From the NCBI GenBank assembly GCA_031266295.1, contig JAISBH010000046.1, forward strand, positions 1-14,970: a stretch of 14,970 nt of DNA, given 5' to 3'. The position numbers and the translations under genes are program-made. This DNA is from Oscillospiraceae bacterium. Its GTDB lineage: Bacteria; Bacillota; Clostridia; Christensenellales; Aristaeellaceae. The stretch's first letter is position 1, and each line of letters starts with the position of its first letter. The notes beneath the pieces were generated by a model. The model had not been told where the DNA came from, did no database searches, and saw only the letters and a list, made by a program, of their open reading frames with translations. This document shows positions 6,703-12,935 of this stretch, piece after piece.

Positions 6703-7535
6703 GCCACGCCTGCCTTTCCGCCCTTAGAATCCTTGGCCCTATCGATGCTTACGGTCTTCGCCTTGTGCGACATATAGTAGGGGTGATGCGTATGGGTGGC
6801 GCCCAGCATGGGCATTACCGCCAGGGTGGGCAGCCCAATATACTTGGCCAGATCATCCGACGACTTGAGTTTGTCGTCCATCACGAACAGCAGGAATATC
6901 ACGCCGATGGCCAGGAATGCTCCGACGACAGCGCCCACCAGCGTGTTGCGCGTCTTGTTGGGGCTGATCGGTATCAGCGATTGCTGCGCCTCCGACAACA
7001 CCGTCGGTTCTTCCGACTTGAATCGTTCCTTGACCGTCTGCCGGACGATCTCGGAGAACGAGTTAGCGATGTTCATCGCCTCAATCGGATCCTCCGAACG
7101 CGCGGCAATGTAGAGTATGCGTGTGTTCGCGGGGTTGGAGAGCGTGATCCTCTCGCCCAGCTCGTCCACCGTATAGGGTAGACCCAGGCGCAGGATAACC
7201 TCCTCGTTAACCTCGCGCACCTTGAACAGCTCTTGGTAGTCGTTCGTTAGCTGCGAACCGATCTGCAGGTCCTGCAGATTCAGCGCGGAATCCTTCGTGA
7301 TGACATATATCTTCGCGGTGGATTCGTAAATGGGGTGCGCGATAAAGAAACTGTAGATGCCCACCAACACCGCCGCCGCCACAGCCGCGCCGACAATGTA
7401 CCAAATGTTCTCCATCAAGCGATAGAACAGCTCCAGCAGGTCTATCTCCGATTCCGCATCCTGGTTAACGGCGTCATGCAAGGCAACCGCCTGCTGCAGT
7501 TCAGTCTCCGCCAGACCACCCTTGTTCTCTCGCAT
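6699..7535 (-). CDS. cpsC: CpsC/YveK-type polysaccharide co-polymerase (Wzz-like, CpsD activator)
   Basis: Membrane adaptor of 278 residues that activates the CpsD kinase and sets polysaccharide chain length. Layout: an acidic N-terminal segment leading to IDLLELFYRL (31-40), characteristic of Wzz proteins; transmembrane helix 1 at about 44-65; an extracellular domain of about 130 residues; the proline-containing stretch IPISPNK (189-195) before transmembrane helix 2 (about 198-219, LVGAVVGAFLAIGVIFLLFV); and a C-terminal cytoplasmic tail of about 58 residues that should contact the kinase. The start has AGAGG at 7541-7545, 5 nt upstream. It sits 19 nt after the LCP gene and overlaps cpsD by 4 nt, clearly one operon. 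Confidence 0.93.
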   Translation of the reverse strand: MRENKGGLAETELQQAVALHDAVNQDAESEIDLLELFYRLMENIWYIVGAAVAAAVLVGIYSFFIAHPIYESTAKIYVITKDSALNLQDLQIGSQLTNDYQELFKVREVNEEVILRLGLPYTVDELGERITLSNPANTRILYIAARSEDPIEAMNIANSFSEIVRQTVKERFKSEEPTVLSEAQQSLIPISPNKTRNTLVGAVVGAFLAIGVIFLLFVMDDKLKSSDDLAKYIGLPTLAVMPMLGATHTHHPYYMSHKAKTVSIDRAKDSKGGKAGVA

Positions 7536-7554
7536 AATTACCTCTACCTAAATA

Positions 7555-8610
7555 TTAATTAACGCTATCCAGCGCCTCTTCAGCAAACGTATTAAGCGCC
7601 CATTCCGTCAGCGCCTGCTCGTCCGGCCAGAATTCAACATAGCCGTCCGCGTCCACCTGATGAACGCCAGGCAGCGTGTCCATCGGACCCGCTTCGTAGT
7701 CCATCGCCTTGTAAGCCTCGTTGACCATGCGCCCGCGCGACATATTGGATACCATGCTGCCCTGGAGCGTGTCGAACAGCCTGTCGATCCAGTTGACGTC
7801 GGCGTGTATCTTCTCTGCGATGTTATCGGCCAGCGAGTTCAGGTACACGCGCTGACGCTTCATGCGCGCCTCGTTCGAGCCGTCGCCGATCGTCAAGCGC
7901 TGACGCACGAACCAGGCGGTTTGCTCCCCGTGCAGCGTCACTGTAGCGCCGGGCACGAACGCGGCGTCAAACTGACTGAGGTCGTCCTCCAGCGTGACCG
8001 TTATGCCGCCGACTGTGTCGTTGAGCAGGGGAATGCCGTCAAGGTTCATCGCGATATAGAAATTGATGTCGATGCCCATCAGCCAGCGACTGATGGCGTC
8101 TACCGTAAGCTCCGCGCTCTGCTCCTGGCCGTCGCCAAAGCCATGCGACAGGCTGAGGCGCTCTATGCGTGTGCCGGATACGTTGCCGAACACGCCCAGC
8201 GTGGTGATCTCCGCCATTGTGTCGCGGTCGATCATCAGCCTTGTGATCTTCTTTTCGTTGGGATCCAGTACGAACAGCATCAGGAAGTCAGCTTGACCGC
8301 CGCTGCGGAAGCTTGGAAATGAACTGCTGTCCGCAGCGCCTGTTGCCGCCGCCGTTTTATCAATGCCCATAAACAATATAGTCGTCAGATCATTTTTATA
8401 AATATATTCTTTATCACCATAGGTGAAATGGCGCGCAAACGAATTCACCGACGTATAACCCTTCATCTCGGCCGCCGGATAAGAGCGCACCTCAAGATTT
8501 CGGGCATACTGGTATACAAGCACCAGTGCGGCGACGATAAAAACAAAACAGGCGGCCGCTATTGCCATGTTCTGGGCGACGCTCTTCTTGCCGAAGCGCT
8601 TATTCTTCAT
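7555..8610 (-). CDS. LytR-CpsA-Psr (LCP) family glycopolymer transferase
   Basis: A 351-residue membrane-anchored enzyme of the family that transfers polyprenyl-linked glycopolymers to peptidoglycan. Seen: a basic N-terminus and one transmembrane helix at about 14-34 (NMAIAAACFVFIVAALVLVY); the LCP core from TTILFMGID (76-84); GGQADFLMLFVLDP (104-117); the catalytic-site stretch LMIDRDTM (125-132); and the later arginine block AWFVRQRLTIGDGSNEARMKRQR (R236, R238, D243, R249, R252). GGQAD stands where many LCP proteins have RSD; I recall the GGQAD form from a clostridial branch, so this is probably a subfamily trait rather than loss of function. It is followed by CpsC after 19 nt. The ribosome-binding site is weak (GGA about 9 nt upstream). 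It probably attaches the polymer controlled by CpsBCD. Confidence 0.88.
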   Translation of the reverse strand: MKNKRFGKKSVAQNMAIAAACFVFIVAALVLVYQYARNLEVRSYPAAEMKGYTSVNSFARHFTYGDKEYIYKNDLTTILFMGIDKTAAATGAADSSSFPSFRSGGQADFLMLFVLDPNEKKITRLMIDRDTMAEITTLGVFGNVSGTRIERLSLSHGFGDGQEQSAELTVDAISRWLMGIDINFYIAMNLDGIPLLNDTVGGITVTLEDDLSQFDAAFVPGATVTLHGEQTAWFVRQRLTIGDGSNEARMKRQRVYLNSLADNIAEKIHADVNWIDRLFDTLQGSMVSNMSRGRMVNEAYKAMDYEAGPMDTLPGVHQVDADGYVEFWPDEQALTEWALNTFAEEALDSVN

Positions 8611-8628
8611 ATATCATCATCCAGAAAC

Positions 8629-8658
8629 CACGGCGGCCGCTGTTAGGCAGCCGCCGTG
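8629..8658 (-). promoter_or_regulatory. Stable hairpin between secreted-protein gene and LCP gene
   Basis: CACGGCGGC (8629-8637) and GCCGCCGTG (8650-8658) form a perfect 9-bp stem with a 12-nt loop. It lies in the 80-bp gap downstream of the secreted-protein stop and 18 nt before the LCP start. The bases after it on the minus strand are GTTTCTGG, not a U-run, so it is at best a leaky terminator. A role in protecting or limiting the upstream mRNA, giving more of the first protein than of the Cps proteins, is inferred. No promoter with a good -10 box was found in the gap. Confidence 0.55.
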
Positions 8659-8690
8659 ACCGTGTCATTCAGCTATTTCCTGGTTACAAA

Positions 8691-9209
8691 TCAGCTCAGG
8701 ATTACGAGGGTGCCCGTCTGGCCGATGCCCAGAACCCAAATGTTTTGCGGAATGTAAACCTTAACCAGCGTCGCGGTCGGGATGCCCGGATGGGCGATTA
8801 CGCTAGCCGTTACCGGATACCAGGCAATGGAGACGCCGCTGCCGATGCCGAATACGGCGGCGATTGGCTGATTGACCTTATATACGGTCGGGAACGACCA
8901 TACGCTGCTGCCGCTGCTCCACGCGCCCAGGGTGCCGAAGCTGGCTATTTCGTCAATCTTCGAGATGCCGGGGGCGACTCTCTTGATAGCGGTCTGCACG
9001 GAGGCTGGGAAATAAGCGATGGTCGGAGTAGCGGCGAGCGCTACCTTAATCTCCACCGCGACTGGTATCGACGGAATTACGGTGCTGGTGCCTTCCGGCG
9101 CTGTCGACGGTTCTTCGTCGAGGCTCTTGCTCTCAGCGGCGAAAGCCACCGAACCCATCATCAGTACGAGCGCCATCAGCAGGGATGCGATCTTAATGCG
9201 TTTGTTCAT
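8691..9209 (-). CDS. Small secreted protein of unknown function
   Basis: I do not recognise this family. The frame extends upstream, but the start at 9209 is fixed by AAGGAGGAG immediately before the ATG and by the signal peptide that begins there (MNKRIKIASLLMALVLMMGS, cleavage likely after VAFAA near residue 25). The precursor is 172 residues. The mature part opens with an acidic, Ser/Thr/Pro-rich linker (ESKSLDEEPSTAPEGTST) and continues with a Val/Ile/Ala-rich, probably beta-rich region (AYFPASVQTAIKRVAPGISK, then SFGTLGAWSSGSSVWSFP). It has no cysteine, no lipobox, no sortase motif and no second membrane helix. It is the first gene after a perfect promoter and a long leader, followed by LCP-CpsC-CpsD-CpsB. 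A cell-surface or matrix protein made in quantity is an inference from expression signals only. Confidence 0.8.
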   Translation of the reverse strand: MNKRIKIASLLMALVLMMGSVAFAAESKSLDEEPSTAPEGTSTVIPSIPVAVEIKVALAATPTIAYFPASVQTAIKRVAPGISKIDEIASFGTLGAWSSGSSVWSFPTVYKVNQPIAAVFGIGSGVSIAWYPVTASVIAHPGIPTATLVKVYIPQNIWVLGIGQTGTLVILS

Positions 9210-9529
9210 AGCTCCTCCTTCATATGGGCACATCCATGCCCAGTGTCTTTGTTTTCCGCAACCGTTTGCGAAACCTGTGCTCATGGGGTAATTGGGACAC
9301 ATTCCTTGAGGCTTTGTGGACTCCACCTCCCTGCCATCCGCGCCGCGCGGATGGATCGTATCCCAGGCTTATATAAAATAGTTGCATCTGGCGCCCTCGA
9401 GGTTTGAGAACACCGCGCCATAATGCGCCTATCGCCTGGCAGCGGTTTGTTACAACGTCGCAAAGCGCCCGGCAATGGACAAATACGGAAGCGCCCTTCC
9501 CGTTTGCCGTTCATGGGCACCCTTGCAAT
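9210..9529 (-). promoter_or_regulatory. Long structured 5' leader of the secreted-protein transcript
   Basis: From the predicted start near 9529 to the ATG at 9209 the transcript has about 320 nt without a credible gene. Hairpins seen on the minus strand: TGGCGC/GCGCCA at 9389-9420 with an inner GGT/ACC pair; a perfect 9-bp stem with a 3-nt loop at 9334-9354 (CCATCCGCG and CGCGGATGG); CGCAA-ACGG-TTGCG within 9250-9275; and GGGCA/TGCCC at 9226-9241, just upstream of the AAGGAGGAG ribosome-binding site (9211-9219). I compared it by eye with the c-di-GMP-I, ydaO and T-box consensus cores and found no match. It may be a stabilising leader for an abundant mRNA, an unrecognised riboswitch, or the footprint of another repeat. 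Confidence 0.55.
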
Positions 9530-9535
9530 GGGAAA

Positions 9536-9564
9536 ATTATAACACAAACTGGAAAGCTTGTCAA
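9536..9564 (-). promoter_or_regulatory. Perfect consensus promoter for the secreted protein/cps cluster
   Basis: On the minus strand TTGACA (9564-9559) and TATAAT (9541-9536) are separated by exactly 17 bp, and TGT before the -10 box adds an extended -10 (TGnTATAAT). Every consensus position is met, which predicts strong vegetative transcription. Predicted start near 9529. Confidence 0.85.
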
Positions 9565-9827
9565 TGGTTTCGGGAGTGCTAATAGGGCGTCTAACTGGAA
9601 ATTTATGGACAGCGTTATTTTCGCTGAGCTAAATCGAGTTGATGTAAGTTAGGCGGCGATGGTAGTTTCGCCGCCTCCGCCGAAGCGACAGCGTGGAGAT
9701 TTCAGGGCAGTGCAAGGATTATTTTGCAAAAAAAGCGGCATGAGAAAGTGATTGTTGTATCATTAGCCTAGCATATTCATGCGTGTTTGACAACTCTTTA
9801 CAAAAACATTATCGACGTCGAGCGCGC
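9565..9827. other. Region between divergent promoters, with one hairpin
   Basis: There is no credible gene. At 9651-9676, AGGCGGCGA and TCGCCGCCT form a perfect 9-bp stem around an 8-nt loop. No T-tract follows on either strand. TTGACA at 9787-9792 is a good -35 box, but the sequence 17 bp on is TATCGA, a poor -10. Nothing else stands out. Confidence 0.4.
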
Positions 9828-9856
9828 TTCCAATTGTCGAATTATTGTGATATAAT
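9828..9856 (+). promoter_or_regulatory. Extended -10 promoter of the ECF gene
   Basis: A perfect TATAAT at 9851-9856 is preceded by TGA (9848-9850), giving the extended TGnTATAAT motif. The -35 position 17 bp upstream reads TTCCAA, a partial match that an extended -10 can tolerate. The expected start is near 9863, about 36 nt before the ATG. Confidence 0.65.
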
Positions 9857-9880
9857 GTATCGGTTAACCATGTACGCGAG

Positions 9881-9893
9881 AAGGGGGTGATCC
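9881..9893 (+). promoter_or_regulatory. Near-complete anti-16S ribosome-binding site
   Basis: AAGGGGGTGATCC differs at one base from AAGGAGGTGATCC, the full complement of the usual 16S rRNA 3' end. It contains a GTG (9887) that opens the same frame. Because that GTG lies inside the binding site, the real start is the ATG at 9899. Confidence 0.7.
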
Positions 9894-9898
9894 GGCGA

Positions 9899-10414
9899 AT
9901 GTCAAAATTTGCGTCGTCACGCCAAACCACCCGGCTGGCCGTTGGCGGACTGCTGACGGCGATGGTATTTTTATTCACCTATTTCATAAAGATACCTGCG
10001 CCCCCCAGCGGCTATATCCATCTGGGCGATGGTATAATCTTCCTGGCTGGGGAGATAATAGGGCCATTCGCGGCGGTGTGCGCGGGACTGGGCAGCGCGC
10101 TGGCTGACGTCGCGGGCGGTTACGCGATGTATGCCATGCCCACGCTGGCGATTAAGGCCGCTATGGGCGCGATTGCCGGGCTGATGCTCAAGGGTGCGGC
10201 GGATCGCGGGATGACGCTGAGGCGAGCGGCGGCTCTTGTTCTTTCGGAGGCGGTGATGGTCGGCGGGTACGCGCTGGCCGAATCGTTGATGTTCGGCGGT
10301 GCGTCCGCTGCCGCTGCGGTACCGATGAACCTGATCCAGGGCACGGCGGGCATAGTAATTGGCATACCGCTGTGCGCGCTGGGAGAGCGGCTGCGGCCGA
10401 GGCTCATGATCTGA
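9899..10414 (+). CDS. ECF transporter S component (vitamin/precursor binding subunit)
   Basis: A 171-residue integral membrane protein, the substrate-binding subunit of an energy-coupling-factor importer. Hydrophobic segments near 13-30, 44-62, 80-98, 109-128 and 145-163 are interleaved with the hallmark FIKIPAPPSGYIHLGDGIIF (29-48), then GSALADVAGGYAMYAMPTLAIK (65-86), a pattern of the riboflavin-transporter-like S components (DUF1393-type, including proteins proposed for pyridoxine or HMP). The substrate cannot be told. No EcfA ATPases or EcfT are nearby, as expected for group II systems that share one energising module encoded elsewhere. The gene lies 47 bp upstream of glycogen phosphorylase, a PLP enzyme. 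A B6-related substrate would fit that neighbour but is only a guess. Confidence 0.85.
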   Translation: MSKFASSRQTTRLAVGGLLTAMVFLFTYFIKIPAPPSGYIHLGDGIIFLAGEIIGPFAAVCAGLGSALADVAGGYAMYAMPTLAIKAAMGAIAGLMLKGAADRGMTLRRAAALVLSEAVMVGGYALAESLMFGGASAAAAVPMNLIQGTAGIVIGIPLCALGERLRPRLMI

Positions 10415-10426
10415 AAGGATCTAGAA

Positions 10427-10432
10427 TATAAT
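10427..10432 (+). promoter_or_regulatory. Possible -10 box upstream of glgP
   Basis: TATAAT sits between the ECF stop and the glgP ribosome-binding site (GGGAGG, 10452-10457). No acceptable -35 box is found 16-18 bp upstream, so this may be a weak or activator-dependent internal promoter, or chance in AT-rich spacer. Read-through from the ECF promoter is equally likely. Confidence 0.35.
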
Positions 10433-10461
10433 AGTTAGGTTAAATATATTTGGGAGGCTAT

Positions 10462-12933
10462 ATGCAGAGTAACAACACCCAAGAATTGTACGCTGAGATA
10501 GAACGCATCAAGCAGGCCATACTCGGTAAACTGCAGCGCCATCATGGCGCGACGCTCAAGGACGCCACGCCGTTCCAGTTGTACCGATCGATCGTGTCCA
10601 CCGTGCGCGACCAGATCATGGCGCAGTTGGCCGACTCCCGTGCGCGTCAGAAGGATCGACACAGTCGCAAGTTGTACTATCTCTCGGTGGAGTTTCTGCT
10701 GGGCCGATCACTGCACGCCAACATATTGAACCTGCTGGCGACGGGCGCTTATCAGGCCGTGCTGACCGAGCTGGGCATTCGCATGGAGGATATGCTCCGC
10801 GAGGAATCGGAGCCAGGCTTGGGCAACGGCGGTTTGGGACGGCTGGCCGCGTGTTTCATGGATTCGCTCGCGACGCTTCGCCTGCCCGCGATGGGCTGTA
10901 CGATTCGCTACGAATATGGGCTGTTCAGGCAGAGGATCATAGACGGTCAGCAGGTTGAACTGCCCGATAACTGGCTGGAGTTCGGCAACGCGTGGGAGAT
11001 GCCCGCCCTTGAGGACAGCGTCGAGGTGCACTTCGGCGGACGTCTTGAGGAGGAATGGACCGACGGCAAGCTTACGCTGAATCATGTCGAATACAAGACC
11101 GTTATGGCTGTGCCGTACGACATGCCGATTACCGGATACAGCACGGACATGGTGAACACCTTGCGGATGTGGCGGGCTCGCGCGCCCAAGTCCAGCGAGC
11201 AGCCTCGGTTCAGCCCGGAGCTGTACGCGCTCGCAGTTGAGGAGCGCGAGCTGGCCGAGACCATCTCCGGCGTATTGTATCCGGAGGATAATAATTATGA
11301 AGGCAAGCTACTTCGATTGAAGCAGCAATACTTCCTTACGTCCGCGATGCTGCAATACATACTCGCGGACTTCAAGCGTACGTACGGCGAGGATCTGTAT
11401 GACCTGCCCGAGAAGGTGGTCATTCATATAAATGACACGCACCCCGCGATGGCGATACCCGAATTGATGCGCCTGCTGATGGATCAGGAAGGCTACGGAT
11501 GGGACGAGGCGCAGGCTATCGTACTGCGTACGGTCGCGTACACGAATCACACCATCATGGCCGAGGCGCTGGAGAAGTGGCCCGATGAGATGGTGCGCAT
11601 CCAGCTGCCGCGCGTCTATCAGATATTGGAGGAGATCAACCGCCGATTCTGTGATCGGTTGTGGAACCTCTATCCCGGCCAGTGGGATCGCATAGCGAAG
11701 CTTGCGATAATCGCGTATAACCAGGTGCACATGGCCAACCTGGCGGTGTGGGGCAGCTTCTCGGTGAACGGCGTGTCCCAGCTGCACGGCGAGATACTCA
11801 AGCGCGACACGTTCCATGATTTCTACAGGATCATGCCGGAGAAGTTCTGCGCTATCACGAACGGCATCACCCATCGCCGCTGGCTGATGCTGGCGAATCC
11901 ATTATTGACCACTCTGGTTGAGGACGCGATCGGCGACGGCTGGCGCGAGGAGCCGGAACGCCTGATCGAGCTGAAGAGGTTTAAGGATGACGCGGCATTC
12001 GTTGATAAGTACAGCCAGGTCAAGCGAAAGAACAAGGAGCGCCTGGCCCGGTGGTTTGAACGCGAGCAGGGCGTTATCATAAAACCCGACTTCCTGTTCG
12101 ACGTGCAGGCGAAGAGATTGCATGAGTATAAGCGTCAGCTGCTGAACGCGCTGCATATCACGGTGCTGTACAACCGGATAGTGGACGATCCTGAATATGA
12201 GATCACGCCGCGCTGCTTCATATTCAGCGCGAAGGCCGCGCCCAGCTACCGCCGCGCTAAGCAGATAATCCGCCTGATCAACGCCATAGGCGCGATGATC
12301 GAGAAGCATCCTCGCGCTCGCTCGATGCTGCAGGTGGTATTCCTTGAAAACTACAGCGTGTCGGCGGCGGAGATACTGATCCCGGCGACTGAACTGTCAG
12401 AACAGATCTCCACGGCGACGAAGGAGGCCTCCGGTACGGGAAACATGAAGTTTATGATGAACGGCGCGCTGACGATCGGCACGATGGACGGCGCGAACGT
12501 GGAAATGCACGACCGCGTCGGTTCCGAGAATATATACATATTCGGTGCGCGCGCTCAGGAGGTCGAACAGATCTACGCCACCCAGTCGTATCAGTCGATC
12601 AATATTTTCGAACGCAACCAGGAGATACGCAAGGCGCTGAACCAGCTGCTCGACCGGACAGTGCTGCCGGAGCAGGGCGCGTTCCAGGATATATACCACT
12701 CGCTGTTGTTCGGCGATTACGGCGGGATGCCCGATCCGTTTTTGGTGCTGAAGGATTTCGGCTCGTACTCGATGGCCCAGCAGCGCGTCGGCAGCGACTA
12801 TAAGAATCAGAAGGCGTGGAATAAGCGCGCGATCGTGAATACCGCGATGTCCGGCTGGTTCTCCAGCGACCGCGCGATTCATGAATACAATCAATTGATT
12901 TGGAAACTGGATCCCGTGGACTTCGAGGATTGA
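10462..12933 (+). CDS. glgP: Glycogen/starch/maltodextrin phosphorylase (GT35)
   Basis: Cytoplasmic enzyme that releases glucose-1-phosphate from the non-reducing ends of alpha-1,4-glucans. The 823 residues match the full family length. Seen: YYLSVEFLLGRSL (72-84), EPGLGNGGLGRLAACFMDSL (117-136), HINDTHPAMAIPELMRLL, AYTNHTIMAEALEKW, and the PLP-site signature EASGTGNMKFMMNGALTIGT with the cofactor lysine K663. All are near-canonical, so the enzyme should be active. The chosen start follows GGGAGG by 4 nt; a TTG four codons earlier lies inside that site. The next gene begins 2 bp after the stop codon, and its GH13 enzyme should supply or trim the oligosaccharides, so the pair forms a glucan-degradation unit. 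Whether glycogen or imported maltodextrin is preferred is not visible. Confidence 0.97.
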   Translation: MQSNNTQELYAEIERIKQAILGKLQRHHGATLKDATPFQLYRSIVSTVRDQIMAQLADSRARQKDRHSRKLYYLSVEFLLGRSLHANILNLLATGAYQAVLTELGIRMEDMLREESEPGLGNGGLGRLAACFMDSLATLRLPAMGCTIRYEYGLFRQRIIDGQQVELPDNWLEFGNAWEMPALEDSVEVHFGGRLEEEWTDGKLTLNHVEYKTVMAVPYDMPITGYSTDMVNTLRMWRARAPKSSEQPRFSPELYALAVEERELAETISGVLYPEDNNYEGKLLRLKQQYFLTSAMLQYILADFKRTYGEDLYDLPEKVVIHINDTHPAMAIPELMRLLMDQEGYGWDEAQAIVLRTVAYTNHTIMAEALEKWPDEMVRIQLPRVYQILEEINRRFCDRLWNLYPGQWDRIAKLAIIAYNQVHMANLAVWGSFSVNGVSQLHGEILKRDTFHDFYRIMPEKFCAITNGITHRRWLMLANPLLTTLVEDAIGDGWREEPERLIELKRFKDDAAFVDKYSQVKRKNKERLARWFEREQGVIIKPDFLFDVQAKRLHEYKRQLLNALHITVLYNRIVDDPEYEITPRCFIFSAKAAPSYRRAKQIIRLINAIGAMIEKHPRARSMLQVVFLENYSVSAAEILIPATELSEQISTATKEASGTGNMKFMMNGALTIGTMDGANVEMHDRVGSENIYIFGARAQEVEQIYATQSYQSINIFERNQEIRKALNQLLDRTVLPEQGAFQDIYHSLLFGDYGGMPDPFLVLKDFGSYSMAQQRVGSDYKNQKAWNKRAIVNTAMSGWFSSDRAIHEYNQLIWKLDPVDFED

Positions 12934-12935
12934 CG

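Noticed and set aside
7660..8322. 220-codon plus-strand frame inside the LCP gene
   Set aside because: It is antisense to a clearly conserved LCP protein; the product is Arg/His/Val-rich, as expected of a shadow frame in GC-rich DNA.
9210..9326. Upstream extension of the secreted protein to 9326
   Set aside because: It would bury the signal peptide at residue 40 and ignore the AAGGAGGAG site directly before the ATG at 9209.
8562..9407. 281-codon plus-strand frame opposite the secreted-protein gene
   Set aside because: It lies antisense to a gene with signal peptide and strong ribosome-binding site, covers a hairpin-rich leader, and its product has no recognisable features.
9210..9420. c-di-GMP-I, ydaO or T-box riboswitch in the long leader
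   Set aside because: Fragments such as CACAAAGCC and GGTGGAGTCC recall parts of these motifs, but the conserved cores (GGGCAAACC with GACGCAAAGCC, or GGTGGNACCGCG) are not present in the right order.
9651..9676. Hairpin as intrinsic terminator
   Set aside because: The 9-bp stem is perfect but no T-tract follows on either strand, and no gene ends next to it.
9787..9815. TTGACA with TATCGA as an ECF promoter
   Set aside because: The -10 matches only three positions, while a perfect extended -10 lies 36 bp further downstream.
11308..11874. 188-codon minus-strand frame inside glgP
   Set aside because: It is antisense to highly conserved phosphorylase motifs and has no start signals.
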